Shown here: positions 1-8,890 of the stretch, in pieces
Numbering within the stretch: the stretch's first letter is position 1
Layout of the letters: every line of letters starts with the position of its first letter
Assembly: GCA_031426915.1 (NCBI GenBank)
Contig: JASJPB010000017.1
Span: 38,943 to 102,942 of the forward strand
DNA: 64,000 nt
Source: Sulfurimicrobium sp031426915
GTDB lineage: Bacteria; Pseudomonadota; Gammaproteobacteria; Burkholderiales; Sulfuricellaceae
Direction of reading: 5' to 3'
The notes under the pieces: generated by a model
Seen by the model: the letters and a program-made list of their open reading frames with translations, nothing else
Database searches by the model: none
Told to the model about the DNA's origin: nothing
Made by a program: the position numbers and the translations under genes

Positions 1-1
1 A

Positions 2-985
2 ACTTACACTGTGGAATTCACCGAATTCCGCAAATTCAACATCGAGAATTTTGCCGGCGAAAACGGTGATGCCACGGGTGGCTGGCAGAACCTGCTCAAG
101 TACATGAAAACCGGCAGCAACAAAGTTACTAGGAAGGACCTGCGCAACGTCGGGCCGAGCTTCCAGTACAAGATCCGTGATGCCCAGGGCCAGGCGCTGG
201 AATATTTCAACTACATGCTGCCGATCCAGCTCGAAGACCACTGGTACCTGCTATCCGGCATGCGTAGCGCACCCAACGAGCCATTCCGCTATATCCGCAT
301 ACCTCTCGACGGGCAAAATTCGATTGACGGGTTCATGCGCTTGCGCGCCGTGCTGCTGGACAAACAGACGCACCCTGAAATCGCGCGCCGCTTTGCGGAA
401 TTTGCCGTTCAAGGCGAGCAGATCAGTGGCCCCATGCTAGGCAAGCTGGTGGAAAGTACGGCAAAGGTATTGGATGTCTTTGCCAGCGGTGGCTACGAGG
501 CCATGGCCAAGTTTATCGAAAAATCAGTGCCCGCAGCGGAACAGGAAAAGGCCGCCCAGACCTACATCAAAATACTCGAAAGCGCCGCCGTATCAGCCTA
601 CCGCATTGCCCAAACCCGCGCCAATCTACCTGTCACCATGGACGACAACAGCATGCGCTTCGTGCGCGACAGCATGAACACGGTTAGCGACCTGTTCACC
701 TACGGCGCACCTGTTTATCTCCAGCTGTCGGAATTCGACGAAGTGATGGCGAGCGGCCTGCAGCTCACCCGCTCGCCGGGCCAAAATATTGTCTATGGCG
801 GTTCGGCATTACTGGTGCTGGGTGTGTTTTTCATGTTTTACGTCAGGGAACGCCGCGTCTGGCTGCTGGTCAAACCCCAGCTTGGGACCATATTGTTCGC
901 CATGTCCACCAATCGAAAGACGATGGATTTTGAAAAAGAATTCAGTCGCCACAAAGAACAACTGACGCTGCTGCTAAAGGAATAA
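2..985 (+). CDS. resB: Cytochrome c biogenesis protein ResB (Ccs1), 5'-truncated by window edge
   Basis: This is the C-terminal 327 or so residues of a ResB/Ccs1 protein. The frame is open to the first base, so the true start lies upstream; the GTG at position 11 is internal. Family members keep apocytochrome c in the heme-accepting state and work with CcsA in system II cytochrome c maturation at the periplasmic face. A large periplasmic part is followed by a single C-terminal membrane segment (GGSALLVLGVFFMFYV) and a short cytoplasmic tail, which is the usual ResB ending. The ccsA gene begins 4 bp after the stop, so the two are one operon. The family call rests on this architecture plus the neighbour. 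Confidence 0.85.
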   Translation, partial: TYTVEFTEFRKFNIENFAGENGDATGGWQNLLKYMKTGSNKVTRKDLRNVGPSFQYKIRDAQGQALEYFNYMLPIQLEDHWYLLSGMRSAPNEPFRYIRIPLDGQNSIDGFMRLRAVLLDKQTHPEIARRFAEFAVQGEQISGPMLGKLVESTAKVLDVFASGGYEAMAKFIEKSVPAAEQEKAAQTYIKILESAAVSAYRIAQTRANLPVTMDDNSMRFVRDSMNTVSDLFTYGAPVYLQLSEFDEVMASGLQLTRSPGQNIVYGGSALLVLGVFFMFYVRERRVWLLVKPQLGTILFAMSTNRKTMDFEKEFSRHKEQLTLLLKE

Positions 986-989
986 ACTC

Positions 990-2135
990 ATGGAACTGAC
1001 TCAAGACTATAGTGCTCGTCCACCATTCATAAAAACCCTGTCCTGGTTCGACTGGCTGTACGCAGTTATTTTAGTCGCCAGCGGCATTTACGCCTTCAAT
1101 CTGTACGGCAATTACATGGACGCCTACGAAAAGGGCATCCTGATCCTCGCCACCGCCGGACTGATTTCCCAGGGCTGGTTCTGGAAACCATTCCGCATCC
1201 TGTTGCTGGTAGTGGCCGGCTTGAGTCTGTTTGGTATCAGCCAGTACCACGGGCAGCTGGGCCGCGCGGAACAGACATTCTTCCTCAAGTTTTTCTTTGG
1301 TAGCCAGACGGCGATCATGTGGATGAGCGCGCTGTTCGTGATCGCAACCGGCAGCTACTGGCTGGCGCTGCTGAGCCGCTCTGAATTTACCGCCAAGGTT
1401 TCAGGTGCCATCACCTGGAGCGCGGTGGTCATGGGGCTGGTTGGTTTGATGACGCGCTGGTACGAGTCCTATCTGATCAGTCCCGATGTCGGGCACATCC
1501 CTCTCAGCAACTTGTACGAAGTGTTCATCCTGTTCTCAATTCTGACCGCGCTGCTTTATCTCTACTACGAGCAGCATTACCAGAATCGCCAACTCGGCGC
1601 TTTCGTGCTGCTGGTCATCAGTGCCGCGGTAGGCTTCCTGTTGTGGTACACCTTTGACCGCCAGGCCCATGAAATCCAGCCACTGGTGCCGGCGCTGCAG
1701 TCTTACTGGATGAAAATCCACGTACCCGCGAATTTCATCGGCTATGGAGCATTCGCACTGGCAGCCATGGTTGGGGTGGCATACCTTCTGTCCAGCAAGG
1801 GCATTCTGACCAACCGCCTGCCAGCACAGGACATGCTCGATGACCTGATGTACAAATCGATCGCCATCGGCTTTGCCTTCTTCACCATCGCCACCATACT
1901 CGGCGCCATGTGGGCAGCGGAAGCCTGGGGCGGCTACTGGTCCTGGGACCCCAAGGAAACCTGGGCCCTTATTGTGTGGCTGAACTACGCCGCTTGGCTG
2001 CACCTGCGCCTGGTAAAAGGTCTGCGCGGCCCAATGCTGGCATGGTGGGCAGTAATCGGACTACTCGTAACGGCATTCGCCTTCCTCGGCGTCAACATGT
2101 TCCTTTCCGGGTTGCACTCCTATGGCACGCTATAA
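990..2135 (+). CDS. ccsA: Cytochrome c biogenesis protein CcsA/CcsB (ResC), heme handling
   Basis: A 381-residue polytopic membrane protein with about eight hydrophobic segments. The tryptophan-rich WWD signature (WGGYWSWDPKETWALIVWL, about residues 310-328) is the periplasmic heme-binding motif of the heme handling protein family. It presents heme to apocytochromes together with ResB, as in system II of Gram-positives, chloroplasts and many betaproteobacteria. Its length is typical of bacterial CcsA. It is translated 4 bp after resB and lies just upstream of two diheme cytochrome genes, plausible clients of the system. Confidence 0.93.
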   Translation: MELTQDYSARPPFIKTLSWFDWLYAVILVASGIYAFNLYGNYMDAYEKGILILATAGLISQGWFWKPFRILLLVVAGLSLFGISQYHGQLGRAEQTFFLKFFFGSQTAIMWMSALFVIATGSYWLALLSRSEFTAKVSGAITWSAVVMGLVGLMTRWYESYLISPDVGHIPLSNLYEVFILFSILTALLYLYYEQHYQNRQLGAFVLLVISAAVGFLLWYTFDRQAHEIQPLVPALQSYWMKIHVPANFIGYGAFALAAMVGVAYLLSSKGILTNRLPAQDMLDDLMYKSIAIGFAFFTIATILGAMWAAEAWGGYWSWDPKETWALIVWLNYAAWLHLRLVKGLRGPMLAWWAVIGLLVTAFAFLGVNMFLSGLHSYGTL

Positions 2136-2193
2136 CATTGACGAAAATCAGTTATAATTCATGCTTGTTTAAGAGTTTTCCTTGGAGTATGGA

Positions 2194-2802
2194 GTGAAAC
2201 GGATATTTGTTGTGGTTGCGGCCGGGCTAATGATTCCCGCCATCGCCATGGCCGCACCGGGAGCGGCCGCCCCCAAAGCAGTTACCCAGTTATGCGCGAC
2301 CTGCCATGGCCCGGACGGCAACGGCACCACCCCCCCTAATCCTGACTTCCCAAAACTTGCAGGATCGCAGCCTGAATATCTGAGTAAACAGCTCAAGGAC
2401 TTCAAGTCTGGCAAGCGCAAGAACGAAATCATGAACGCCATGGTAGCCGCCCTGACACCCGAGGACATTCAGGCAATCTCGAATTATTACAGCACACAGA
2501 AAGCCGTGCCGGGTACCGTCAAAGCACCTGACCGACTACCTGCTGGCCAGAAAATGCACCTGGACGGCAACGTGGAATCCGGCGTGCCATCGTGCGCCGG
2601 TTGCCATGAAGCCAATGCAGGTGGCTACAAGCAGTTTCCCCGCCTGGCTGGGCAGCACAGCGAATACATTTATCAGCAGCTGAAAAAATTCCAGACCGGC
2701 GAACGCGACAACGACAAGGGTTTATCCATGCAGTCGGTCGCGGCAAAAATGAGCGAGGCTGAAATGCTGGCCGTCGCAGAATATCTCACCAGCTTAAAGT
2801 AA
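2194..2802 (+). CDS. Diheme cytochrome c4-type protein
   Basis: A secreted 202-residue diheme cytochrome c. I chose the GTG at 2194 because TTGGAG lies 6 bp upstream and the protein then starts MKRIFVVV with a clean signal peptide (cleavage near AMA-AP). An upstream in-frame TTG at 2182 overlaps that ribosome-binding site. Heme-binding CxxCH motifs are at residues 34-38 (CATCH) and 134-138 (CAGCH). Each is followed by the LAG/PxLxGQ-type segments of class I c4 cytochromes. Such proteins carry electrons in the periplasm between the bc1 complex and terminal oxidases. The next gene encodes a second diheme cytochrome. Confidence 0.9.
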   Translation: MKRIFVVVAAGLMIPAIAMAAPGAAAPKAVTQLCATCHGPDGNGTTPPNPDFPKLAGSQPEYLSKQLKDFKSGKRKNEIMNAMVAALTPEDIQAISNYYSTQKAVPGTVKAPDRLPAGQKMHLDGNVESGVPSCAGCHEANAGGYKQFPRLAGQHSEYIYQQLKKFQTGERDNDKGLSMQSVAAKMSEAEMLAVAEYLTSLK

Positions 2803-2823
2803 GGCGTTCCGGAGGCGTTCCAC

Positions 2824-3516
2824 ATGTTCGTCAAAATTTCCCTCGCATTTTTCATTTCCCTCGTTTCCCTTGCTGCGCACGCCGCTGTGCCACAACAGCC
2901 GAAAGCACCCGGCATAGAGTCCGGAAGTTACATCTGGAACGAACAAACTGGTGAAAAACTGGAAATCCTCAAGCTCAAGGGTGATATCGAACGCGGAAAA
3001 CTTGCCTACAGGGTGTGCCAGGGCTGCCACAAAACAGACGGTTCCGGACGCGCTGACGGTACCTATCCGCAATTAGCCGGGCAGCACGCATCGGTTTTAA
3101 TCAAACAGATGGCCGACGTGCGGGAAGGACGCCGGGAGAATCCCAAGATGTTCCCATTTGCCGGGAAGCACGCTCTTGACATGCAGGAAATCGCCGACAT
3201 CGCAGCCTACCTTCAATCACTGCCGCTACCTGCCGGCAACGGCAAAGGCCCCGGTGTTGGCCTGGAACGCGGCAAGGAGTTGTACCAGAAAGACTGCCAG
3301 ATTTGTCACGGCAACAACGGCGAGGGTAATGGCAAGAAATACTACCCGCTGGTGGCGGCCCAGCACTACAAGTACATGGTGCGCCAGTTGCAGGAGATCA
3401 GGGATGGCAAACGCCGCAACGCCAATCCCAAGATGGTGAAGGCAGTACAGAATTACGCCGATGTCGACATCGCGGTTATTGCCGATTACCTGTCACGCCT
3501 GCAAGCACTGCAATAA
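2824..3516 (+). CDS. Diheme c-type cytochrome (c4-like)
   Basis: A 230-residue secreted protein with an N-terminal signal peptide (MFVKISLAFFISLVSLAAHA). Two heme sites are visible, CQGCH at residues 65-69 and CQICH at 158-162, each in a roughly 90-residue class I cytochrome fold. It has about 40 extra residues between signal peptide and first heme compared with its upstream neighbour, so the two are related but not recent copies. It starts 21 bp after the previous gene, probably as one transcript. Its 3' end overlaps the converging gene on the other strand by 41 bp. Likely a periplasmic electron carrier; the partner is unknown. Confidence 0.88.
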   Translation: MFVKISLAFFISLVSLAAHAAVPQQPKAPGIESGSYIWNEQTGEKLEILKLKGDIERGKLAYRVCQGCHKTDGSGRADGTYPQLAGQHASVLIKQMADVREGRRENPKMFPFAGKHALDMQEIADIAAYLQSLPLPAGNGKGPGVGLERGKELYQKDCQICHGNNGEGNGKKYYPLVAAQHYKYMVRQLQEIRDGKRRNANPKMVKAVQNYADVDIAVIADYLSRLQALQ

Positions 3517-4606
3517 GTGCCACAACCGGCTCCGTAACCGGTTCCAGCTTGCGCCGCATCAGGGAACCAATAGCGGTGGTGCGTACCAGAATAGGCGCCA
3601 CGGTGAATTCTCCCACCTCGGCTAGAACCAGCAGTGCGCGCAGGACGGATAAGCATTCCGGCACCGCCGCCAGCACGGCGCCGAGTTCGGCATCGCCCCC
3701 GGCCAGACGCTGTTCCGCCACCACCACCGCCTCTTGCAGCTCGAGTTCCCGTCCGGCATCCAGCTTCAACACGCAAAAGTAGGCGCCGATAGCGCGAAAC
3801 AGGGCACGCACCACATCCTGGTCCGCCGGGCGCCGCAAAACTTCGTCGCACGCGCGCAGAAACGTCTGCCCCGATGCCGTCAACACGCGGGTCAACTGCT
3901 GCGCATACCGGTTTCCCCCCGCGAGCAAAAATGCCAGCGAGGCTTCCAGTCGTTCACTGTCGGCATGCGCTTTCATGTCGTCGGGCAGTGCGTCCGGCAG
4001 CGCCGCAAGAAATCCCACATAGTAAGTATTGTCGCTCTTGGCGCGGTTCCACAGACGGTGCAGAGTCTGTTCGCCGATCAGCCCTGGCTGGAGCACGATA
4101 CGCACGGTATCGATAATGACATGGGGGCTGGTCTCGAACGGGAGATGCTCCACCAGGTATTCGGCCAACACCGGACCCATCTTGCCCTCTGCCACACAGC
4201 TCCGTTCCAGCATGCGCCGCGCATTGTCTCCGCTCTGCAAACACCACCAGGCGCGCCGTGCCAGCTCATCGGTAAGCTTGGGGGAATAGGCAACCGATAC
4301 CACAGCCTCTTCCTCGCCCAGCAGCAAAAGTTTGTCGATATTGTCGCCCGAGTTCTGCCCCATACGCGTCCAGCGCTGAATAAACAGGGGATAACCGCCG
4401 GGCGACCCCAGCGCGTGAGCGGACAGCATCTCCCGTACCAGCCGCAAATACTGCTCCTTGCGACCAGTGGCATGGAGCGCCACGCGCGCCTCGCCACGCT
4501 CGGTCAGGGCATATAGCGTCAAGGCGTTCTCATTGATGCGCACAGCCTGGACTGAGTTGCTGAGAAGCACATTAAGACGCAGCGCGTCTTCGCTGGAAAG
4601 TTCCAT
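3476..4606 (-). CDS. dsrS: DsrS-like protein (sulfur-oxidiser family of unknown function)
   Basis: A 376-residue predicted cytoplasmic protein with no signal peptide or clear membrane segment. Its N-terminal region (MELSSEDALRLNVLL, then SPGGYPLFIQRWTRMGQ at about 68-85) resembles what I recall of DsrS, encoded at the end of the dsr operon of sulfur-oxidising bacteria; no activity has been assigned to that family. I could not search, so the name is tentative. It is the last gene of a minus-strand operon behind a MoxR ATPase and a VWA/metallopeptidase protein. Only 1 bp separates it from the VWA gene, implying coupled translation. No other dsr gene is visible nearby. Confidence 0.5.
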   Translation of the reverse strand: MELSSEDALRLNVLLSNSVQAVRINENALTLYALTERGEARVALHATGRKEQYLRLVREMLSAHALGSPGGYPLFIQRWTRMGQNSGDNIDKLLLLGEEEAVVSVAYSPKLTDELARRAWWCLQSGDNARRMLERSCVAEGKMGPVLAEYLVEHLPFETSPHVIIDTVRIVLQPGLIGEQTLHRLWNRAKSDNTYYVGFLAALPDALPDDMKAHADSERLEASLAFLLAGGNRYAQQLTRVLTASGQTFLRACDEVLRRPADQDVVRALFRAIGAYFCVLKLDAGRELELQEAVVVAEQRLAGGDAELGAVLAAVPECLSVLRALLVLAEVGEFTVAPILVRTTAIGSLMRRKLEPVTEPVVALIAVLAGVTGNRQ

Positions 4607-4607
4607 A

Positions 4608-5858
4608 CTAATTCAACTGTATCCTCTGCCCCCACGGAACGGGCGCTTTGCCTTTGACCAGCCAGAGCATGGGATAATTTGGCTCGAGCCTGGGAAAATC
4701 ACCTTCAGCGTCAGTGAAATACAACACCAGATCCGGCTGACGGCCTTGGCGGGACAGCCATTCGAATACCGGCACAAAGCTGGTGCCGCCCCCTCCCTTG
4801 ATGTTATTCGGCAATACCAGTTCTTCCCACGGCTCGAATTCCCATGGAGCGCCTGCGGATAGAGCGGTATCACAGGCCAGCAAAGTCACCTTGGCGCGCA
4901 ACTGACCCTTCAGCGCATTCACCTCGGAAAGAAATTGCGAGAGTTCCTTTTCGCCTATCGATCCGCTGGTATCCAGCGCTACCACCAGATCGACCTGGCC
5001 GCTACGCAGGGATGGAAAAATTACGCTGCCTTCGCGCCGCGAAGGTCGCATGTAACTGTAATCATCACGTGCCACCTGAGACAGGTAACGTGCCAGCAAC
5101 ATGCGCCATGGCAACTGGGGCTGCAACAGATGATCCACCAGGCGCGCCATGGCGCCACCCATCTTGCCCGCCGCCATGGCCTGCTGCGCTGCCGCCGCCA
5201 TGCGCTGCTGCCACTGGCGTCCCAGCTCATCGCGTTCTTTCGCGCTCAGCGGAGGCGGCTGGGAAGCACCGCCCTGCTCCGATCCTTCTTCACGCTGTTG
5301 TCGTCCTCCTGCGCCATCGGAATCATCATTCCTCTCTTGTCCGCTACCCCCTCCACCGTCCTGCGGCTCCTGATCACCCTCGCCATCCTGCCCGCCTTCT
5401 GACTCCTCGCTGTCGTAAAGGTGCTGATCCATGGTCTGGTCGGAGTTGTTGTCGCTGATGCAGGGGTAGATTTCCTCCGCGGTCATGCCCTCGAAGGCAT
5501 CAAGCAACAGCACGCCGGGAGGCGGCTTGAGTCCATCCGAGACCAGCAAGGGATTGATCGCGTGATCGCAGGCCACGTCCCAGCGATGCTTGACGCGATG
5601 CTGGCGGCGCGCAAAATGTGACAGCGCGCAGTGCAGTGCCTCGTGCGCGAGCACGAACTGGGTTTCTTCCAGCGTCAGGGCCGCAATATAGGCGGGGTTA
5701 TAGTAAAACTTGCGCGCGTCGGTGGCAGAAGTGGGGCACCATTTCTCGCTCGCTGCCACCATAGGCAGACGCAAGGCGAGCGCGCCGAGGAAGGGTTTAT
5801 CCAGAATCAGCCGGGTGCGGGCAGCGGCAAGCTTGGTTTCAATCGAAGAGTCAAACAT
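4608..5858 (-). CDS. VWA-like protein with N-terminal putative metallopeptidase domain (DUF2201 family)
   Basis: A 416-residue protein in three parts. The N-terminal half holds a zinc-peptidase-like motif HEALH (about residues 75-79) with further His residues downstream (CDHAINP). A low-complexity Asp/Glu/Gly/Gln linker spans about residues 130-205. The C-terminal VWA-like domain carries a MIDAS motif (VVALDTSGSIG, DxSxS). Such proteins are usually encoded beside a MoxR AAA+ ATPase, forming a chaperone-like pair that remodels or activates a target complex. Here the MoxR gene is 17 bp upstream and the DsrS-like gene follows directly. Whether the HExxH site is an active protease is unknown. Confidence 0.88.
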   Translation of the reverse strand: MFDSSIETKLAAARTRLILDKPFLGALALRLPMVAASEKWCPTSATDARKFYYNPAYIAALTLEETQFVLAHEALHCALSHFARRQHRVKHRWDVACDHAINPLLVSDGLKPPPGVLLLDAFEGMTAEEIYPCISDNNSDQTMDQHLYDSEESEGGQDGEGDQEPQDGGGGSGQERNDDSDGAGGRQQREEGSEQGGASQPPPLSAKERDELGRQWQQRMAAAAQQAMAAGKMGGAMARLVDHLLQPQLPWRMLLARYLSQVARDDYSYMRPSRREGSVIFPSLRSGQVDLVVALDTSGSIGEKELSQFLSEVNALKGQLRAKVTLLACDTALSAGAPWEFEPWEELVLPNNIKGGGGTSFVPVFEWLSRQGRQPDLVLYFTDAEGDFPRLEPNYPMLWLVKGKAPVPWGQRIQLN

Positions 5859-5875
5859 TGCGCTTTAACGCAAGA

Positions 5876-6922
5876 CTACATCTCATACAGCATGATGTCG
5901 GCCACCGCATTCGCCCATTGCGAAAATTGCGGCACCTTGAACAATTGCTGGCCGATGGCGCGATGCATGTCGGACACCAGCATGATGCCCATTTCGCGTA
6001 GTGGAAAGCGGGTGGCGTAATCGAGAATGTGCCCATGCACCAGCGCCGCATCCGGGCTATCCTTGACACGAATCGCCCGCCCTACCAGCGCGGAAGCTAC
6101 GGCATACTGCAAATCCACCTCGTGCGGCACCGCGGCAACTTCGCCGCGCACGATGGCGTCAATATCCGGCATCTTGCCCAGATTGTCGACAAAAGCGTGC
6201 AGTTCCAGTCCGGCAGCCGGGCCGACGCATGCCTGTAAGGTACCAAGCAGCAGTTGCGGCATATCGCCGAATTTCTGCAATGCGCGATGCGCGAATTCCC
6301 ACGAGCGCGGAGAAGGAAAGGCAACCGGGTTGTAGGCAGGGTCGAAATCGAACAATAATTCGGGGCGGAAGCGCAGGAAGGCAATCAGGCGCTCATCGAC
6401 ATGGTTGGTATAGGCCCAAGCCACCCAGTCGTCAAGGTTGGCTTCGACCTCGAAATGTGAAAACCGGTTGGCCAGCGGTGCGGGCATGGTGTAAGTCACG
6501 CCGCGATCGCCTTGGCGGTTGCCGGCAGCGAAGATGGCCCAGCCATCCGGTACCTGATAATTGCCGAGACGGCGATCGAGAATGAGTTGGTAAGCGGCGG
6601 CTGACACGCTCGGTGGTGCGGAGGTGATTTCGTCGAGAAATAAGACGCCGGCAGATCCGTGGCGCTCGCTATCGGGCAGCATGGTCGGCACCGCCCATTC
6701 CACATAATCGCCGACACGAAACGGAATGCCACGTAAATCGGAGGGTTCCATTTGCGACAGGCGAATATCCACCACCGGCACATCATGGCGTGCCGCCACC
6801 TGGGCGATGATCTGGGATTTGCCAACGCCGGGCGGCCCCCACAGCATCACGGGCGTGTGGTGGCCTTCGCTGGCGCTGGTAAATTCCCGATCCAGAATCG
6901 TCATTAGTTGCGCGGGGCGCAT
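5876..6922 (-). CDS. MoxR-family AAA+ ATPase
   Basis: A 348-residue AAA+ ATPase with Walker A GPPGVGKS (about residues 30-37), Walker B VLFLDEI and a sensor-type segment (FAAGNRQGDRG). This matches the MoxR group, which works with VWA-domain partners to insert cofactors or remodel protein complexes. The ATG at 6922 has AGGGAAG about 6 bp upstream; an internal ATG (MTILDREF) lacks such a site. It is the first gene of the operon with the VWA/metallopeptidase gene and the DsrS-like gene. The target is unknown; the downstream protein is a candidate client. Confidence 0.92.
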   Translation of the reverse strand: MRPAQLMTILDREFTSASEGHHTPVMLWGPPGVGKSQIIAQVAARHDVPVVDIRLSQMEPSDLRGIPFRVGDYVEWAVPTMLPDSERHGSAGVLFLDEITSAPPSVSAAAYQLILDRRLGNYQVPDGWAIFAAGNRQGDRGVTYTMPAPLANRFSHFEVEANLDDWVAWAYTNHVDERLIAFLRFRPELLFDFDPAYNPVAFPSPRSWEFAHRALQKFGDMPQLLLGTLQACVGPAAGLELHAFVDNLGKMPDIDAIVRGEVAAVPHEVDLQYAVASALVGRAIRVKDSPDAALVHGHILDYATRFPLREMGIMLVSDMHRAIGQQLFKVPQFSQWANAVADIMLYEM

Positions 6923-6939
6923 TCGTCTTCCCTAAAGTC

Positions 6940-8220
6940 TCAAACTTTTAAAAAAGCCCGTCGGGCTGCTTCCAGGGTAGCCGCAATCTCTGCGTCTCCA
7001 TGCGCTGCAGACACGAATCCGGCCTCAAAGGCGGAAGGTGCGAGATACACCCCTTCATCCAGCATGGCATGGAAGAAATGGTTGAATTTCTCCTTGTCGC
7101 ACTGCATCACTTCGGCGTAACTGGTCGGCGGCGTGGCTCTAAAATAGAGGCCAAACATCCCGCCCACCGACTGGGCGCAGAAAGTAATACCCATTTCATT
7201 CGCCACAGCTGTCAGCCCATCCGTAAGCTTGCGCGTCATGCTGCCCAGCTTTTCATAAAATTCGGGCGCTTGCAGCAATTTCAAGGTGGCAAGTCCCGCT
7301 GCCACCGCCACCGGGTTGCCGGAAAGCGTGCCGGCCTGATAAACCGGACCGAGCGGAGCGAGTTTCTCCATGATGTCGCGGCGGCCACCAAAGGCGCCCA
7401 CCGGCATACCGCCGCCGATTACCTTGCCCAGGGTAGTCAGGTCGGGAGTGATGCCGAACAGCCCCTGTGCGCTCTGCCGTCCAACGCGGAAGCCGGTCAT
7501 CACCTCGTCGAAAATCAGCACCGCGCCATGCTGGGTACACAGATCGCGCATGGTCTTGAGAAACTCGGGTTTGGGTGCCACAAGGTTCATGTTGCCCGCC
7601 ACCGGTTCGACGATCACTGCGGCAATCTCGTTGCCGATGCTGTTGAAAGTCTGCGTCAGGCCAGCGGCATCGTTGTAGTCCAGGACCAGGGTTTGCGCCG
7701 CCACTTCAGGCGGCACCCCGGCCGAGCTTGGGTTGCCGAAAGTCAACGCACCCGAGCCGGCCTTCACCAGCAAGAAATCGGCATGGCCGTGATAGCAGCC
7801 TTCGAATTTGATAATTTTGCTGCGCCCGGTAAAACCCCGCGCCAGACGAATCGCGCTCATGGTGGCCTCGGTGCCGGAACTCACCAGACGTACCTGTTCC
7901 ATGGAAGGCACCAGCTTGCACAGCAATTCGGCCATTTCCAGTTCACGCGCGGTAGGTGCGCCAAAACTCAAGCCACGCGCCGCAGCTTCCTGCACCGCCT
8001 TAACCACTTTCGGGTAGGCATGGCCGAGGATTGCCGGCCCCCAGGAACCAACATAGTCGATGTAGGATTTTCCATCCTCGTCCCACAGGATGGCACCTTT
8101 GCCGCGTTTGAAAAACACCGGCGTCCCTCCCACGGAACCGAAGGCGCGTACAGGGGAATTCACACCGCCGGGAATAAGCTGTTGGGATTGTTCAAATAAA
8201 GTCTGATTACGTGAAGTCAT
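6940..8220 (-). CDS. hemL: Glutamate-1-semialdehyde 2,1-aminomutase
   Basis: A 426-residue PLP enzyme that converts glutamate-1-semialdehyde to 5-aminolevulinate in the C5 route of tetrapyrrole synthesis. The N-terminus (NQTLFEQSQQLIPGGVNSPVRAFGSVGG), the SSGTEATMSA cofactor loop and the PLP-lysine region TTLGKVIGGGMPVGAFGG are diagnostic. Length is as expected for the family. It lies 13 bp downstream of thiE on the same strand, so it is probably co-transcribed with thiD-thiE. It supplies heme for the cytochromes encoded at the start of the window. Confidence 0.97.
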   Translation of the reverse strand: MTSRNQTLFEQSQQLIPGGVNSPVRAFGSVGGTPVFFKRGKGAILWDEDGKSYIDYVGSWGPAILGHAYPKVVKAVQEAAARGLSFGAPTARELEMAELLCKLVPSMEQVRLVSSGTEATMSAIRLARGFTGRSKIIKFEGCYHGHADFLLVKAGSGALTFGNPSSAGVPPEVAAQTLVLDYNDAAGLTQTFNSIGNEIAAVIVEPVAGNMNLVAPKPEFLKTMRDLCTQHGAVLIFDEVMTGFRVGRQSAQGLFGITPDLTTLGKVIGGGMPVGAFGGRRDIMEKLAPLGPVYQAGTLSGNPVAVAAGLATLKLLQAPEFYEKLGSMTRKLTDGLTAVANEMGITFCAQSVGGMFGLYFRATPPTSYAEVMQCDKEKFNHFFHAMLDEGVYLAPSAFEAGFVSAAHGDAEIAATLEAARRAFLKV

Positions 8221-8233
8221 AAAAGTAAGAATC

Positions 8234-8890
8234 CTAATGCAGCCAACGCCCTGCCGAAGCCGGACGGCTGAAAAGTTGAGAATATTGTTGCGCTGCCAAT
8301 TGAATATCTGGTGTGTCGAACAGGCCCGAGATCACTGCTACCGCATCCGCGCCGGCCTCGATCAGGGCAGGTGCGTTATCCACACTGATGCCGCCAATGG
8401 CTACGATGGGAATCGTCAAGCGCCCTTTCGCCTCCATCAGCAGAGCAAGCGGCGCGGCCACTGCGGCGGGCTTGGTCATGGAAGGGAAAAAACTGCCGAA
8501 TGCGACATAGTCCGCCCCTTTCGCCTCCGCCTCCAAGGCCAGCTCCAGACTATTGTAGCAAGACACCCCAACAATTTTTTCTTTGCCCAGCACCAAGCGC
8601 GCCTGAAGCAAGGAGGCATCCTCGCGGCCAAGATGCAAACCATCGGTGCCAACCAGATCAGCCAAGCGCAGACTGTCGTTGACAATCAAAGGCACATGGA
8701 ATTCACGGCACAGGGTGAGCAATTCGCTGGCCTGCTCGTGGAGCAGCCCCGCATCCTGGCTCTTGCTGCGGTATTGCACCACTGCCGCCCCCCCCTTCAG
8801 GACGGCAAGCACCTGTTCGAGCAGACGGGCCGTGTCTGCCTGCCCGGGCGTGATGGCGTAGAGGCCGCTAATCATCCGTAACAGCCTCAT
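8234..8890 (-). CDS. thiE: Thiamine-phosphate synthase
   Basis: A 218-residue TIM-barrel enzyme that joins hydroxymethylpyrimidine diphosphate and thiazole phosphate to make thiamine monophosphate. Family features are GLYAITP near the N-terminus, the QYRSK segment, VNDSLRLADLVGTDGLHLGRED and the phosphate-binding AIGGIS loop. The start is uncertain: ATG at 8890 overlaps the end of thiD by 23 bp, while ATG at 8875 (MISGLYAITP) overlaps by 8 bp and fits the family N-terminus. Either way it is translationally coupled to thiD. Confidence 0.94.
   Translation of the reverse strand: MRLLRMISGLYAITPGQADTARLLEQVLAVLKGGAAVVQYRSKSQDAGLLHEQASELLTLCREFHVPLIVNDSLRLADLVGTDGLHLGREDASLLQARLVLGKEKIVGVSCYNSLELALEAEAKGADYVAFGSFFPSMTKPAAVAAPLALLMEAKGRLTIPIVAIGGISVDNAPALIEAGADAVAVISGLFDTPDIQLAAQQYSQLFSRPASAGRWLH

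Noticed and set aside
2138..2158. TTGACG and TATAAT before the c4 cytochrome gene as a sigma-70 promoter
   Set aside because: The two elements are only 9 bp apart, far from the 16-18 bp needed, and no other -35 fits the TATAAT.
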